Shown here: positions 1 to 27,869 of the stretch, piece by piece
How positions within the stretch are numbered: the stretch's first letter is position 1
Layout: every line of letters starts with the position of its first letter
NCBI RefSeq assembly: GCF_028389875.1
Contig: NC_084675.1
Coordinates: 23,088,412 to 23,152,411, forward strand
DNA length: 64,000 nucleotides
Reading direction: 5' to 3'
Source of the DNA: Rhea pennata
Lineage: Eukaryota; Chordata; Aves; Rheiformes; Rheidae
Position numbers and translations under genes: made by a program
The notes under the pieces: generated by a model
Database searches by the model: none
Told to the model about the DNA's origin: nothing
Seen by the model: the letters and a program-made list of their open reading frames with translations, nothing else

Positions 1-3000
1 GAATCTCTATTGGCATCTTGCACGGGCATGGGGAGGGGGAAATCTTTCTGAAGGCATACCCACTGCCCCTGGGGTTGGCTGCAGACTTCCCTGACTGCCA
101 GCTCGGGAGTCTGGTAGTGGGATCTGCTAATATTCACGAGGTGGGGGGCTCCCAATGCCTTGCTGCTCGGAGGAGTACGCGTGGCTGGTCACCTTGGTGC
201 ACCAGCAGCCTTGGTGTCCTGGGGATGGTGCTGCCTCTGGCATAACTGCTTAAGTGTGGAAAGTGGCATATAAAAGCTCTGTAGAGCTATGCTCACAAGT
301 CGCCGAACATTGGTTAACTCGTTTACAACCCAAGCTCTGCTTTTGAGAAGGGCCTGACAGGGCAGCACGGTCACATAGGGTCTTTGAATACTCAGTCTTC
401 TGCATCCCCACACATCCATGGGCTGCATCCTGTAAGTGCAGTGAACTTCTCTGTGTAGGCGGTACCATTCCTGAAAATCCTTTATGAAAAAAGTACATTG
501 CCCGCTTAGACAATGTCGGTTAAACTGGTACTGGAGAGCGATAATATGTATTTGTTGGTTCTTGAAATCACTTGAGCTTGCATTTACATCACTGGTGGTT
601 GCTTCATCCCTAGACTTGCCCAAAGGAAGATTCTGCTGCTAACAGAAAAAAGCAGTTTGTGTGTTATTTGCTAAATTCCTAACATTAGTAAAAGAGACAT
701 TGCTTAGTAGGAGCCACATTAACACTGTCTCACAATGCAGCTTGTTTACAAATTGCGGAGGAAAATGCAATGTCCCATAATTAAAGCAGCAGAAATTGGC
801 AGTTCTTGCATAACGAATGGTCATAATGTAGCAAGTGGTGCACACAGAAAGGGAGGTGCAAAGTCCCTCCGTCAAGCCCTAGCCTTCTAAATTGCCTGGG
901 CTGGTTTTTTTAACGCTCACTTTCTTGCTTGCAGGCCTGGGGTTAAATTGACTGCTAAATGTGGGGCTGGCAAGGGGGTTTGCCCAGGGCTGAAGAGCTG
1001 GGGCTGGGCATTCCTCCAGGGCTGCTCTCCTTTCCCCCACCCCTAAAAGCCCCTGTGTTCCCCTTAGCCAGGCTATAAAGTCTGCGAGGGCTGGAGAACG
1101 GGGAGCAGCAGCTGGCTGGCAGTCCTGCTGTTTTCTCCCACCTTTGGACCCAGGCAGGAGCAGCGGTGTGCTGGAAAGCAGCTCCGCACTTGCACTTGTT
1201 TTAATGGGCCCCCTCCCAGGCGAGATCCTGTTCATACTCCTGCCATTAATGGAAGCAACTTAACTTGGCCAAGCAAATTGAATGAAAAAGGTTTCCAAGG
1301 GCAGCTGGTGCCTGACAGCAGCAGGAGAGGATGGAAAGCTGTTTGATTTTGAATGGCCAAGTGTTTTTTACATAAACATGCAAAAGCTCTCTTGAAATCT
1401 CTGGTAAAGCATCACTTTTCAGGCCTTGGTGGCCGTGATTTTGCTTCCAGGATCTAGCAATTAAATCCTAAATCCAATTTAGGGCAGGAACTTAGTCTGC
1501 TCTCAGGTTGTATATCCTGCCAGAAAAACCCTGTGCTGCTCTGCAGACTCATGGCATAGTGCAGCTGCCTTGTGTGCAGCCTCCTTTAAGGAAGAATTAA
1601 AGGCAAGATCCCATGTAGCTTTAGCCCAAGGGAGGGCGTGACGGGGATGTCCCCTGGATTCAGATGCTGAACGTGGTGCCTCCCAGAAAATCCTGCATGG
1701 GTCACCGCATTTGGTGCCGTTTGCCCCTTGCACCTTCTCCCAGGGGGCTGCAGAGCTGGTCTGGTCCCGTCGTGACAGCTGCTATAGAAAGAAGCAGGAT
1801 CAATTGCCAGGCTCATTGCCGGCTCCACGGGAAAGCTGGGGAATCTCTTATGGCGAGGAAGCGCTGTCGCTGCAATACAGCGCTGTCGCTGCGGGAGAGA
1901 AGAGCAATCAGTGAAGCATGAGGCTGTTCCCAGGCGCCAGTGAGAAGCTGAGCATTTAGTATTAGTGTTCTGGTGTGCCAGCACGGGGTTGTGCAGGGAA
2001 CTGGTCCAGATGATTTTTTTTTCCAGGTTACCATTCATGCATTTACCCCGCAAGTCTCACTGCATGGACGTACAGACCTTTTGCCAGCACAGTCAGGGCA
2101 GCACAGGGTGGGAGCGAGCAGGGAGCGTTGGCTGCTGGAGGGTTCCTCCGCCTGCCCCAGGCCGCTGTGCACCCTCTGCCTTGTCAGCTAAGGGCACGGG
2201 GCTGCTTTCAACTCTTGGAGGGAAGTCAGGCCTGAGACTGGCACCTGCTGGCACCGGGCGCGAGCTCGTTGCAGCATTGGCTTCGGTGCCAACGGGCCTG
2301 GGGAGGCCAAAGATGCTCTGAGCGTTGCCCTGTGGAGGCTGGGAGGGTATTTTCCTCTCCCGAGGAGCAGCAGGTAGCCTTTGCCCCTGCCAAAAACACT
2401 AGAACGGGGATTAGCGCCAGGGCCAAGAGGCATCCGTGTCTTTGGGAAGTGCTGGTGTCTCCTGGAAGGCGCAGCTTTTGCGGGTAGGGGGGCGGCTGGC
2501 CCGGGTGTGGGTCTGTGCCGTGTCCTCCGGGACGCAGGCGGCTCCTGGCTGCCTGCTCACCTGCCCGCCTGCGCCTTTCTGCTCGCTTCTGCAGCGCACT
2601 GTCCTAAATCCAGAGAACTGCCACTACTTCTGTAGTGCACAAAGCATTTTTTTTCCCAAAAAGGACCATCCACTCTGTTTGAGCTCTTTACAATGAGCCT
2701 TTTGAGGAGATAGCCTGTAGTGGGGAGGGAAAGCACTGTAACCGATACGTTTGCTGCCAGCCCAGCACTTCACTTTGGAAGTAGCGTTTAACTGGAGCAG
2801 TTCACCATGAAAGGTGGTGTTTCCCTGTTTGTGCTCACCGTGAGCTGCGCTGCGGGGTGGAAGATGAGACGTCTCTGGTGGCCGGACCTGGGGGAGTTAC
2901 GAAGCTGGCTGTAAATGTTCCCCGCAGATGCTGAGCTTCATACGGTCCTTTGATTTGCAGCATTAAAAATGCCTGATTTGAGTTCCCAGCACTTTGGCTA

Positions 3001-3253
3001 TAAACTGGTCACAAAAGCCCCGTGCATGTGTAACTGCTCCTTTGCGGCTTGGCATGCACCAGCAGGTTCTCATCAATGAGGTGCTGTTACCTGCACTGCA
3101 GTTTCATACCGGATTTAATTCCAGTGTACAATATCTTCTGCTCCCAGCTCTCCCCTTGCTGAAGGCACAGGGGAGCTCCCATGGGAGCAGATCCAAGAGG
3201 GAGCGTGTCTCCCTTTGCGGTCCTGGCAGCACTGCTTTTCTCCTTCCTTCCAG
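1..3253 (+). other. TANGO6: TANGO6 intron (upstream exons outside window)
   Basis: This stretch precedes the first TANGO6 exon visible here and is read as intron. I found no exon in it with good splice sites and recognisable protein. It ends in a pyrimidine-rich acceptor (AG at 3252-3253). About 480-860 is clearly more AT-rich than the surroundings and could be a conserved non-coding element or an old decayed repeat; I could not assign it to a family. Confidence 0.7.
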
Positions 3254-20829
<17,576 letters not shown>

Positions 20830-20880
20830 CAGCGCTCAGCGCCGCGGCCGCTGCTGCTCCGTCTGCGCGGCCGAGGCCAG

Positions 20881-20886
20881 AATAAA
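20881..20886 (+). terminator. TANGO6: TANGO6 poly(A) signal
   Basis: AATAAA lies 52 nt after the TAG stop (20827-20829) and is followed at 20903-20936 by a GT-rich stretch typical of the downstream cleavage element. The 3' UTR would therefore be very short, about 70-80 nt. Confidence 0.85.
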
Positions 20887-20939
20887 AGGAAAAACTTCCC
20901 AGCGGTGTGTGTGCACGTGCGTGTGTGTGCACGTCTCCT

Positions 20940-22290
20940 TGGGAGCCGCGCTGGGTGCCGGCCGGGTCCCTCGTGTGGGGGGCAGCGGTGGGTGCTGGGC
21001 GAGGGGCAAAAGCTCCGGGGCTGGGGGTGAATTGGGGCATCGGCCCCCGAGCCAGGGCTGGACGAGGGTGCCCGGCTCGGAGAGGGGCGCGGGGAGAGGC
21101 CGCTGCAGCCCTGCCGGGCCCCCTCCCCGAGAGCTGCTGGTGGTGGGCGAGGAGCGTCCTGCAAGTGGCGGCTCGAGCCGAGCCCCTGCCAGGCGGGACG
21201 CCCGCAGCCCAGGCCGGGGGTGGCCGAGGGGGCCGGGGGAAGCGGCCCGGTGTTCCCGTGCCCGGCCCCACCGCGGCAAACGGGCCGGCCGGGGCCGAGC
21301 CCCCTCCTGCCCGGGGGGGCCGGCGGCCAGGGCGCCTGCGGGGCGCCAGCTCGGTGCTCGGGGACGTCCGCGCGCCGGGCTCAGCCCCGTCCCCGTCCCC
21401 GCCGGGGCTGCACGGCTCCGCGCGCGCCGGCAGCGCAGTGTCCTTGTGGCGGCGGCGGCGGTGGTGGCGGCGGCTCCCCGTCGCGCGGCCGCGGTGCCGG
21501 CCCGGCTCGCCGGTGCTGCCGGCTGGGCTCTGCTGCCCGGCCTCGGAGCCAGCCGCCGGGGGAAGGGTTTTCAATGAAAAGTCTCTTTTAATGGTGTTTT
21601 CTGGCCTCCTGGCTGCAAATCTGCCTCGGCAAACAAGGAGATTTCTGTGCTGGAGGAGGAGGAAATTTTATTTATACCTCGGGAGGTGTTTCCGCAGTGA
21701 GCCGCAGGACGGCGGCGGGCGCAGGGTCCGCGAGCCGCGCCGAAAGGTAAGGGGCTGCGGGGGTCCCCGGCGGGGAGAGCGGTGCCGCGGGCCCCCCCCC
21801 CCCCGGCCCCGTCGCTGCTGCTCGGCACCTGCCGGCGTGGCGGACCCCGCGCTCGCCCCGCGGCGCGACCCAGCCGGCTTTGCGCCTCCGCGACGGGGCG
21901 GGGAACGGCCGGGACGGGCCCGAAGCCTCCCGGCTCCGCGTGCCACTGCCGTTCCTCTGCCACAGCCCAGGCCCGCTGCCACCCCCCGGCCCGGAGCCCC
22001 CGGAGCCGGATTCGAGCCCGGGACAGGGAGGCTGCAGCTCCTTCACCTCCCTCCCCGGGGTGGCCCCACGCCAGTCGGCCCCGGGTGTCTCCGCGTGTCC
22101 CCACAGCCACCGGAGGGGGTGGCCCGTGGGACGCGACGGGCAGCGCCGCAGTGACCCGTGGGTGTCACGGGCACGGTGCAGCCGGCCCGGTGAAGGGGGT
22201 GGCACAGGGGGCGGCTGGCAGCGGGGCAGCCCGGGGGGGCAGCGCTGCCCTGGCCCGGCGCCGCGTAGCGGGGCCCCGGGGCCGGGGGAG
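20940..22290. other. TANGO6-HAS3 intergenic region
   Basis: About 1.3 kb of CpG-rich DNA with no coding signal. A 120-bp AT-richer block at 21568-21690 breaks the GC background and leads into a candidate first exon for HAS3. A C-run lies near 21788-21803. Confidence 0.65.
21671..21746 (+). promoter_or_regulatory. HAS3: Candidate distal HAS3 promoter and non-coding first exon
   Basis: A TATA-like TTTATA at 21671-21676 is followed by about 45 nt of ATG-free sequence ending in a consensus donor, AAG|GTAAGG (GT at 21747). If transcription starts about 30 nt after the TATA, this gives a first exon near 21700-21746 that could splice to the HAS3 acceptor at 23381. The junction would place A at -3 of the HAS3 ATG. 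This is inference from sequence; no transcript evidence is available here. Confidence 0.4.
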
Positions 22291-22680
22291 CTGCTGGAGC
22301 TGAGGCAGGCGGTGCTGGTGCACGCGGTGGTGCTGCTGGTGCCAGAGCCGGTGCCGGAGCTGGTGCCAGTGGAGGTGCTAGAGCCGAGGCAGGCGGTGCA
22401 GGTGCAGGTGCCGGTGCCGGTGCCGGGGGAGGTGTCACAGCCGGGGCAGGCGGTGCCGGTGCCCGGGGTGGTGCTGCCGGTGCCGGAGCCGGTGCCGGGG
22501 GAGGTGCTAGAGCCGAGGCAGGCGCCACCGGTGCCGGAGCCGGTGCCGGGGGAGGTGCTGGAGCCGGTGCCGGCCGTGCCGGAGCCGGTGCCGGGGAAGG
22601 TGTCACAGCCGGGGCAGGCGGTGCCGGTGCCCGGGGTGGTGCCGCCGGTGCTGGTGCCGGTGCCGGTGCCGGGCGGGGCC
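22290..22680. repeat. GC-rich variable tandem repeat upstream of HAS3
   Basis: Built from GTGCCGG-type hexamers and heptamers arranged in longer units. The block GGAGGTG, then CAGCCG or GAGCCG, then GGCAGGCG recurs at about 22370, 22430, 22502 and 22595. Spacings of the larger units vary (about 45-72 bp). The repeat ends only about 35 bp before the TATA box at 22716. It is rich in CpG and in G-runs. Confidence 0.8.
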
Positions 22681-22715
22681 CCCGCGGGCTGCGGGCGGTG
22701 CCGGCCCCGCTGCCG

Positions 22716-22797
22716 TATAAAGCGGCGGCGCGGGCCGGGCTGGGCGCACAGCGGCGGCGGCGCGGCCGGGCTGAGCGGCACCACCGGCTCCTCCACG
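22716..22797 (+). promoter_or_regulatory. HAS3: HAS3 TATA promoter and non-coding exon
   Basis: TATAAA at 22716-22721 is followed by a G/C-rich leader and a donor at 22798 (ACG|GTGAGT). With a start about 25-30 nt after the TATA, the exon would be about 22745-22797; it has no ATG. It splices to 23382, where the acceptor AG directly abuts the HAS3 start codon. The junction gives CACG before ATG, with A at -3, a good initiation context. Confidence 0.65.
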
Positions 22798-23381
22798 GTG
22801 AGTCCCGGCCCCTCCCGCCCCGCCGGTGCCGGCTCCGGGCGCCGCCGCCCCCGCTGCGCTGCGGGACGGGCCGCGGAGCCGCCGGCAGCGGCACCGGCAC
22901 CGGGGGGGGCGGCGGGAGGGGCTGGAGGCGGCGGCTGCGGCTGCGGCACCCCGGGGACCAGCCCTGCCCGTCCCCCCACACCCCCCCCCCGGCACCCTGG
23001 CTGCATCCCGGGGCCCCCGGGCCTCCCCTGCCCGCCTCCCCCCCCCCCCCCCCGGCACCTCCCATGCTCGTGCAGCGCCCCGGGGCCCCCGCAGCCCCGG
23101 TGGTGCCCCAGGCTCTGCCGCGCTCGGTGTCCCCGGCGTCCCCGGCCCTGCCGCTGGGGGTCCCGGAGGCGGCGAGCCGGGTGCCGCCAGCCTCCCTGCT
23201 GGACAGGGGTCCCGGGGGCCGTTCCCGCCTGCGGCTCCAGCATCCCTGCTCGGCCCCGGAGCCCAGCCGCCCCCAGACCCTGCTGCCGGAGGGGGGGAAG
23301 GACGTGGGAACGGGGCCCCCGGAGCTGGCGGCCGGGGCGCCGCGTGCCGGGCCGTGCCCCGACCTTCCCGCTCCCGCCCAG

Positions 23382-25290
23382 ATGCCAGCGAGCCTCTCCA
23401 CGGCGCTGCGCGTGGTGGGGACCAGCCTCTTCGCCCTGGCGGTGCTGGGGGGCATCCTGGCCGCCTACGTCACCGGCTACCAGTTCATCCACACGGAGAA
23501 GCACTACCTCTCCTTCGGGCTGTACGGCGCCATCCTGGCGCTGCACCTCTTCATCCAGAGCCTCTTCGCCTTCCTGGAGCACCGGCGCATGCGGGGCGCG
23601 GGGCAGCCGGGGCGCCCGGGCCGCTCCGTGGCCCTCTGCATCGCTGCCTACCAGGAGGACCCCGACTACCTGAAGAAGTGCCTGCGCTCCGCCAAGCGCA
23701 TCGCCTTCCCCGGCCTCAAAGTGGTCATGGTGGTGGACGGCAACGGCCCCGACGATGCCTACATGCGGGACATCTTCCACGAGGTCATGGGCTCCGAGCG
23801 GGCCGGCAGCTACGTCTGGAGGAGCAACTTCCACGCGCGGGGCGAGGGGGAGACGGAGGCCGGGCTGCGGGAGGGGCTGGCGCGGGTCCAGGCGCTGGTG
23901 CGCGGCACCACCTACTCCTGCGTCCTGCAGAAGTGGGGCGGGAAGCGCGAGGTGATGTACACGGCCTTCCGGGCGCTCGGCGACTCCGTCGACTACATCC
24001 AGGTGGGCGCGCGGGCCGGGCGAGGGGACCCGGGCGGCGCGGGGGCGGGGGGGGGAGCGGAGCCCCGCGGGGCGCTGCCGCGGCTCGCCGGCCGCGGCTC
24101 GGGCTTGCCCGGCGGGCGGGCGCGCGTGGGCGGCCCGGCGCGGCGCCGTGCCGCGCGGCGGGGCCCCGACCTTCCCTCCGCTCCCAGGTGTGTGACTCAG
24201 ACACGGTGCTGGACCCCGCCTGCACCACCGAGATGCTCCGCGTCCTGGAGGCCGACCCCCGCGTCGGCGGCGTCGGCGGCGACGTCCAGGTACGGCGGCG
24301 GCCCCGGGGCGGGGGGCCGTGGGGGCGGCACGGCGGTGCCGGCTCTCACGGCCTCTTCCCCTGCAGATCCTGAACAAGTACGACTCGTGGATCTCCTTCC
24401 TGAGCAGCGTGCGCTACTGGATGGCCTTCAACGTGGAGCGCGCCTGCCAGTCCTACTTCGGGTGCGTGCAGTGCATCAGCGGGCCCCTGGGCATGTACCG
24501 CAACGCCCTCCTGCAGCACTTCCTCGAGGACTGGTACCACCAGACCTTCCTGGGCAGCAAGTGCAGCTTCGGGGACGACCGGCACCTGACGAACCGCGTC
24601 CTCAGCCTGGGCTACCAGACCAAGTACACGGCCCGCTCCAAGTGCCTGACGGAGACGCCCACCCGCTACCTGCGCTGGCTCAACCAGCAGACCCGCTGGA
24701 GCAAGTCCTACTTCCGCGAGTGGCTCTACAATGCCCTGTGGTTCCACAAGCACCACCTCTGGATGACCTACGAGTCCGTGGTGACCGGCTTCTTCCCCTT
24801 CTTCCTCATCGCCACCGTGATCCAGCTCTTCTACCGCGGGCGTATCTGGAACATCCTCCTCTTCCTCCTGACGGTGCAGCTGGTGGGCATCATCAAGGCC
24901 ACGTACGCCTGCTTCCTCCGGGGCAACGCCGAGATGATCTTCATGTCCCTCTATGCCCTGCTCTACATGTCCAGCCTGCTGCCCGCCAAGATGTTCGCCA
25001 TCGCCACCATCAACAAGTCGGGCTGGGGCACGTCGGGGCGCCGGACCATCGTGGTCAACTTCGTGGGGCTGCTGCCGGTGTCGGTGTGGGTGGCCGTGCT
25101 GCTGGGCGGGCTGGCCTACACCGCCTACAGCCAGGACCTCTTCAGCGAGACCGAGGTGGCCTTCCTCGTCTCAGGCGCCATCCTCTACGCCTGCTACTGG
25201 GTGGCCCTGCTCATGCTCTACCTGGCCATCGTGGCCCGGCGCTGCGGTAAGCGGCAGGAGCAGTGCGGGCTGGCCTTCGCCGAGGTGTGA
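23382..25290 (+). CDS. HAS3: HAS3, hyaluronan synthase 3
   Basis: Plasma-membrane family-2 glycosyltransferase that polymerises UDP-GlcNAc and UDP-GlcA into hyaluronan and extrudes it. Coding exons are 23382-24002, 24188-24289 and 24367-25290, giving 548 aa (human 553). It opens [19 protein letters not shown], a membrane helix, followed by a second at about residues 45-62. Catalytic signatures are [17 protein letters not shown] (donor/Mn2+ site, about 209-217), GDDRH (about 310-314) and QQTRW (about 348-352). At least four more hydrophobic segments fill the C-terminal third, ending LAFAEV. Human HAS3-type residues throughout ([26 protein letters not shown]) separate it from HAS1 and HAS2. The start is set by the acceptor immediately before ATG and by homology. 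Introns are short (185 and 77 bp). The cytosolic loop near residues 70-80 is Gly/Pro/Arg-rich and differs from mammals. Confidence 0.97.
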
Positions 25291-25335
25291 GCGCGGGGCG
25301 CGGGAGGGGCGCACGGCTCCTGTCTTGCTGCTGTG

Positions 25336-25425
25336 TTTTTTTTTTTTTTTCCTTCTTTTCCGTTTCTCTTTTCCTTTCGTTTCTTCTCTTCTTTTTTTCT
25401 TTTTTTTTTTCCTTTGGTTTCCTTT
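25336..25425 (+). repeat. Polypyrimidine tract
   Basis: About 90 nt of almost pure T/C, beginning with 15 T and continuing with mixed TTTC blocks, only a few purines. It starts about 45 nt after the HAS3 stop codon and would be U/C-rich in the mRNA. Confidence 0.9.
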
Positions 25426-26263
25426 GTAAGAAACAAACGGCTGCCTGGCCCCGGGCGCGCTGGAGCACCCGCAGGAGCAGGTCTCAGCCGAGCCCCCGCG
25501 CAGCCGCGGTGCTGGCTGCCGCGTCCCTGCCGGCCCCCCCCGTCCTTCGGTGCTTTCTGGGGGGCCCTCGCGGGCCTCCCGCGGTGCTACGGAGAAACGG
25601 TCCCGCCCGCGCGCCCCGGAGCCGGCTGCGGGCTCGGCCTGCTGCGGCCGCCGGCGTCGTCCCGTCGCTGGCGCGGGAGGGACGCCGTGTCCCGAGGCGG
25701 CCGGCGGCTCTCCGCTCACCGCCGCGGTGCTTCTCCCCTCCCCTCCCCTCTCCCGCGGGGCCGGGCGCTTTGCTTGTGGCCGCGTGTGCGTGCGGGCACG
25801 GTCCCGCGGGGCCGGGCTGAGCGCGGGCGCCGGCAGCGGGGCGCCCGCCGGGCCGGGCAGCGCCTTCGCCCAAGAGCCGGGCGAGCGCGAGGCTGCAGGC
25901 AGCTCCCGCCGGGCGGGCGCGTCGCGCAGCGGGGGCGGGCGCCGCGCAGCCGCCTCCCCCGGCCTCTCCTCTGCCCGCAGCCCCGGGCGCGAGGAGGGGA
26001 GCTGGCAGCGGCGAGGCGCCGGGCGGGGGGCCCGGGCATGCCGAGGCGGGCGGGGAGAGCCGGTTCCCAGCCTTTCCCTGCCTGCCGGGTCCCCCGGGTA
26101 CCCGCCCGGGCCGTCCCCTGGCTCCCTCCCCTGGGCCCTCTTTTTCAGGGCAAGAACCTTTCTACGGTTGAACATCTGGCTTTTTTATTTAATACGAGGT
26201 TTTTTAGGAGACTTTTGTAGCTCTTTTGGTATTTACACTTATCGCTGATTATTTGTAAAACTA

Positions 26264-26269
26264 TTTATT
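26264..26269 (-). terminator. CHTF8: Candidate CHTF8 poly(A) signal inside the HAS3 3' UTR
   Basis: TTTATT on the + strand reads AATAAA on the minus strand. It is the nearest canonical signal downstream of the CHTF8 stop at 26671; a second lies at 26184-26189. Use of either would make the CHTF8 and HAS3 transcripts overlap at their 3' ends. Confidence 0.5.
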
Positions 26270-26330
26270 TTTTAATGTGTATTTTTTCATATTTTAAGAG
26301 TCTGTTTTTGTATCCCGAGGGATTTGTCAC

Positions 26331-26336
26331 AATAAA
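26331..26336 (+). terminator. HAS3: HAS3 poly(A) signal
   Basis: AATAAA after an AU-rich run. It is the first canonical signal on this strand after the HAS3 stop. Confidence 0.85.
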
Positions 26337-26670
26337 GACTTGCACAGAGAAAGGCTGCTGAGTTGGGGAGCGGGGGAATCGCGGCCCTGTCCCAGCCCCG
26401 CTGGTGCCCAGCGCCAACAGGCGGGTGCTCAGCTCCGGCCCCAGCCGCTCCCGGGGTCGCTCGTAGAGGGTGACGCAGGGCGGCAGTGCGGGACCAGCGG
26501 CGCCGAGCGCGCCGTGGCGGCCGGACCGTGCTGCGGCGGAGGCAGGGCCGGCGTCGCCGAGGGCCGGGCACCCCCGGAGGCAGAGCCGCGTCCAGCAGGG
26601 CCGGTCCCGGGGGGGGGGGCAGTGGGGGGCTCGCCCCCTCCGCGGCCCGTCTCCGGCAGGCGCCCGGCCG

Positions 26671-27200
26671 TCACGCCTTCTTGGGCACGTTGGTGACGAT
26701 GGGCTTGGGGCGGGTTTTGAAGAGAAGCTTGGTCCTGATGAGGGCGGTCACGGCGTAGCGGGCGGAGGCGGCCGCGGGGCCGGGCTCGCCGGGGCCCTGC
26801 TTCACCAGCACGGCGAAGGGCTTCTCCAGCTGCACCACCCTCCCGTAGAGGATGTGGTGGCCCACGATGAGCACGGGAACCCCCTGGGGCGAGGGGCGGG
26901 CGGAGGTGGGGGGCGCCTGCCGGGCGCCGGCGGCCCCGCCGCGGCCGCGCCCCGGGCTCCTCACCTCGCGCGTGTAGTGCAGGTCGCCCAGGAGGCTGCC
27001 GGCCAGCCCCCCGCCGCCGCCGCGCGCCTCCACCTCGCCCTGCAGCTCCAGCAGCACCCACTCCGCCGGGCCGCTGGCGCCGCTGCAACGGCGCAGGCTC
27101 CTTTACCGGGGGGGGGGGGCAGCCACCGGCCCAGCCGGGCCGCAGCAGTGGGGGGGGATAGGGAGGAGGGGGCTCACCTAGAGATCACGATCTGCACCAT
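26671..27200 (-). CDS. CHTF8: CHTF8, chromosome transmission fidelity factor 8
   Basis: Small subunit that, with DCC1 and CTF18, forms the CTF18-RFC clamp loader acting on PCNA in replication and sister-chromatid cohesion. Three coding exons on the minus strand, 27200-27178, 27082-26965 and 26883-26671, give 117 aa (human 121). The protein starts MVQIVISS, continues [16 protein letters not shown] and [12 protein letters not shown], and has the family core [19 protein letters not shown] and the ending [19 protein letters not shown] five-Gly run after EVEAR is probably a GC-driven change. An acceptor AG at 27212-27211 puts only ten nt of leader in the first coding exon, so a separate non-coding exon should lie upstream, most likely near 27872-27960. 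A GTG at 27057 also opens a long frame but is an internal Val codon. Confidence 0.94.
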
Positions 27201-27394
27201 GCTCCGGGGGCTGCGAGGAACCGCTGCAGCGGGTCAGCGCCGGGCCAGGCCGAGCCGGGGGGAACCGGGCCAGGCCGCTCGCCCGGGAGCTCCAGACGCC
27301 CCCGCCCCCGCCCGGCCGTCGGTGCCGGGCCCGGACTGGGCAAGGCGGCTGCGCCCCGCGGGGCCGCCACAGTCCGAGCCCCTGGCCCCACTGA

Positions 27395-27830
27395 CCCCCC
27401 TTAGCCCCGCAGCACCCCCCAGCCCCACTGAACTCCCCCCAGCCCGACCCCCCTGGCCCCGCAGCACCCCCCGGCCCCACTGACCCCCCTTAGCCCCACA
27501 GAAACCCCCAGCCCCACTGACCCCCCCAGCCCGACCCCCTGGCCCCGCAGCACCCCCCAGCCCCACTGCCCCCCCCAGCCCGGCCCCCCCGGCCCCGCAG
27601 CACCCCCCAGCCCCACTGACCCCCCCAGCCCGGCCCCTCTGGCCCCGCAGCACCCCCCAGCCCCACTGACCCCCCCCAGCCCGACCCCCCGGCCCCGCAG
27701 CACCCCGCAGCCCCACTGCCCCCCCCAGCCCGACCCCTCTGGCCCCGCAGCACCCCCCAGCCCCACTGACCCCCCCAGCCCGGCCCCCCCAGCCCCGCAG
27801 CACCCCCAGTCCAGCCCCCCCCCCGGCGCC
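27395..27830. repeat. 50-bp minisatellite in CHTF8 intron 1
   Basis: The string CCCCGCAGCA recurs at 27457, 27543, 27593, 27643, 27693, 27743 and 27793, an exact 50-bp period for the last six copies, with about eight copies in all. The + strand is C-rich, so the minus (transcribed CHTF8) strand carries four or more G-runs per unit. Confidence 0.93.
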
Positions 27831-27869
27831 GCGGCTCCCCCCGGCCCGCTGCCGGCCCGGCCCCCCCTC

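Larger units (their letters stand above)
25291..26350 (+). other. HAS3: HAS3 3' UTR
   Basis: About 1.05 kb from the stop to the poly(A) signal AATAAA at 26331-26336. The first part holds a pyrimidine tract (25336-25425), the middle is CpG-rich, and the last 200 nt are AU-rich (from about 26155), with several ATTTA and TATTTATTT stretches typical of regulated 3' UTRs. Confidence 0.8.

Noticed and set aside
21672-24377. A 901-codon minus-strand frame opposite HAS3
   Set aside because: It is antisense to HAS3 exons and the upstream repeat. Its Gly/Thr/Ser and Pro/Ala content comes from the repeat and from high GC.
25171-26175. A 334-codon minus-strand Arg/Pro/Ala/Lys-rich frame opposite the HAS3 3' UTR, considered as DERPC
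   Set aside because: Its lysine run is the antisense of the pyrimidine tract, it overlaps HAS3 coding sequence, and I saw no DERPC resemblance.
26671-27057. CHTF8 starting at GTG 27057 as a single uninterrupted frame
   Set aside because: It would read through an intron (26884-26964) and lose the conserved MVQIVISS start encoded at 27200-27178.
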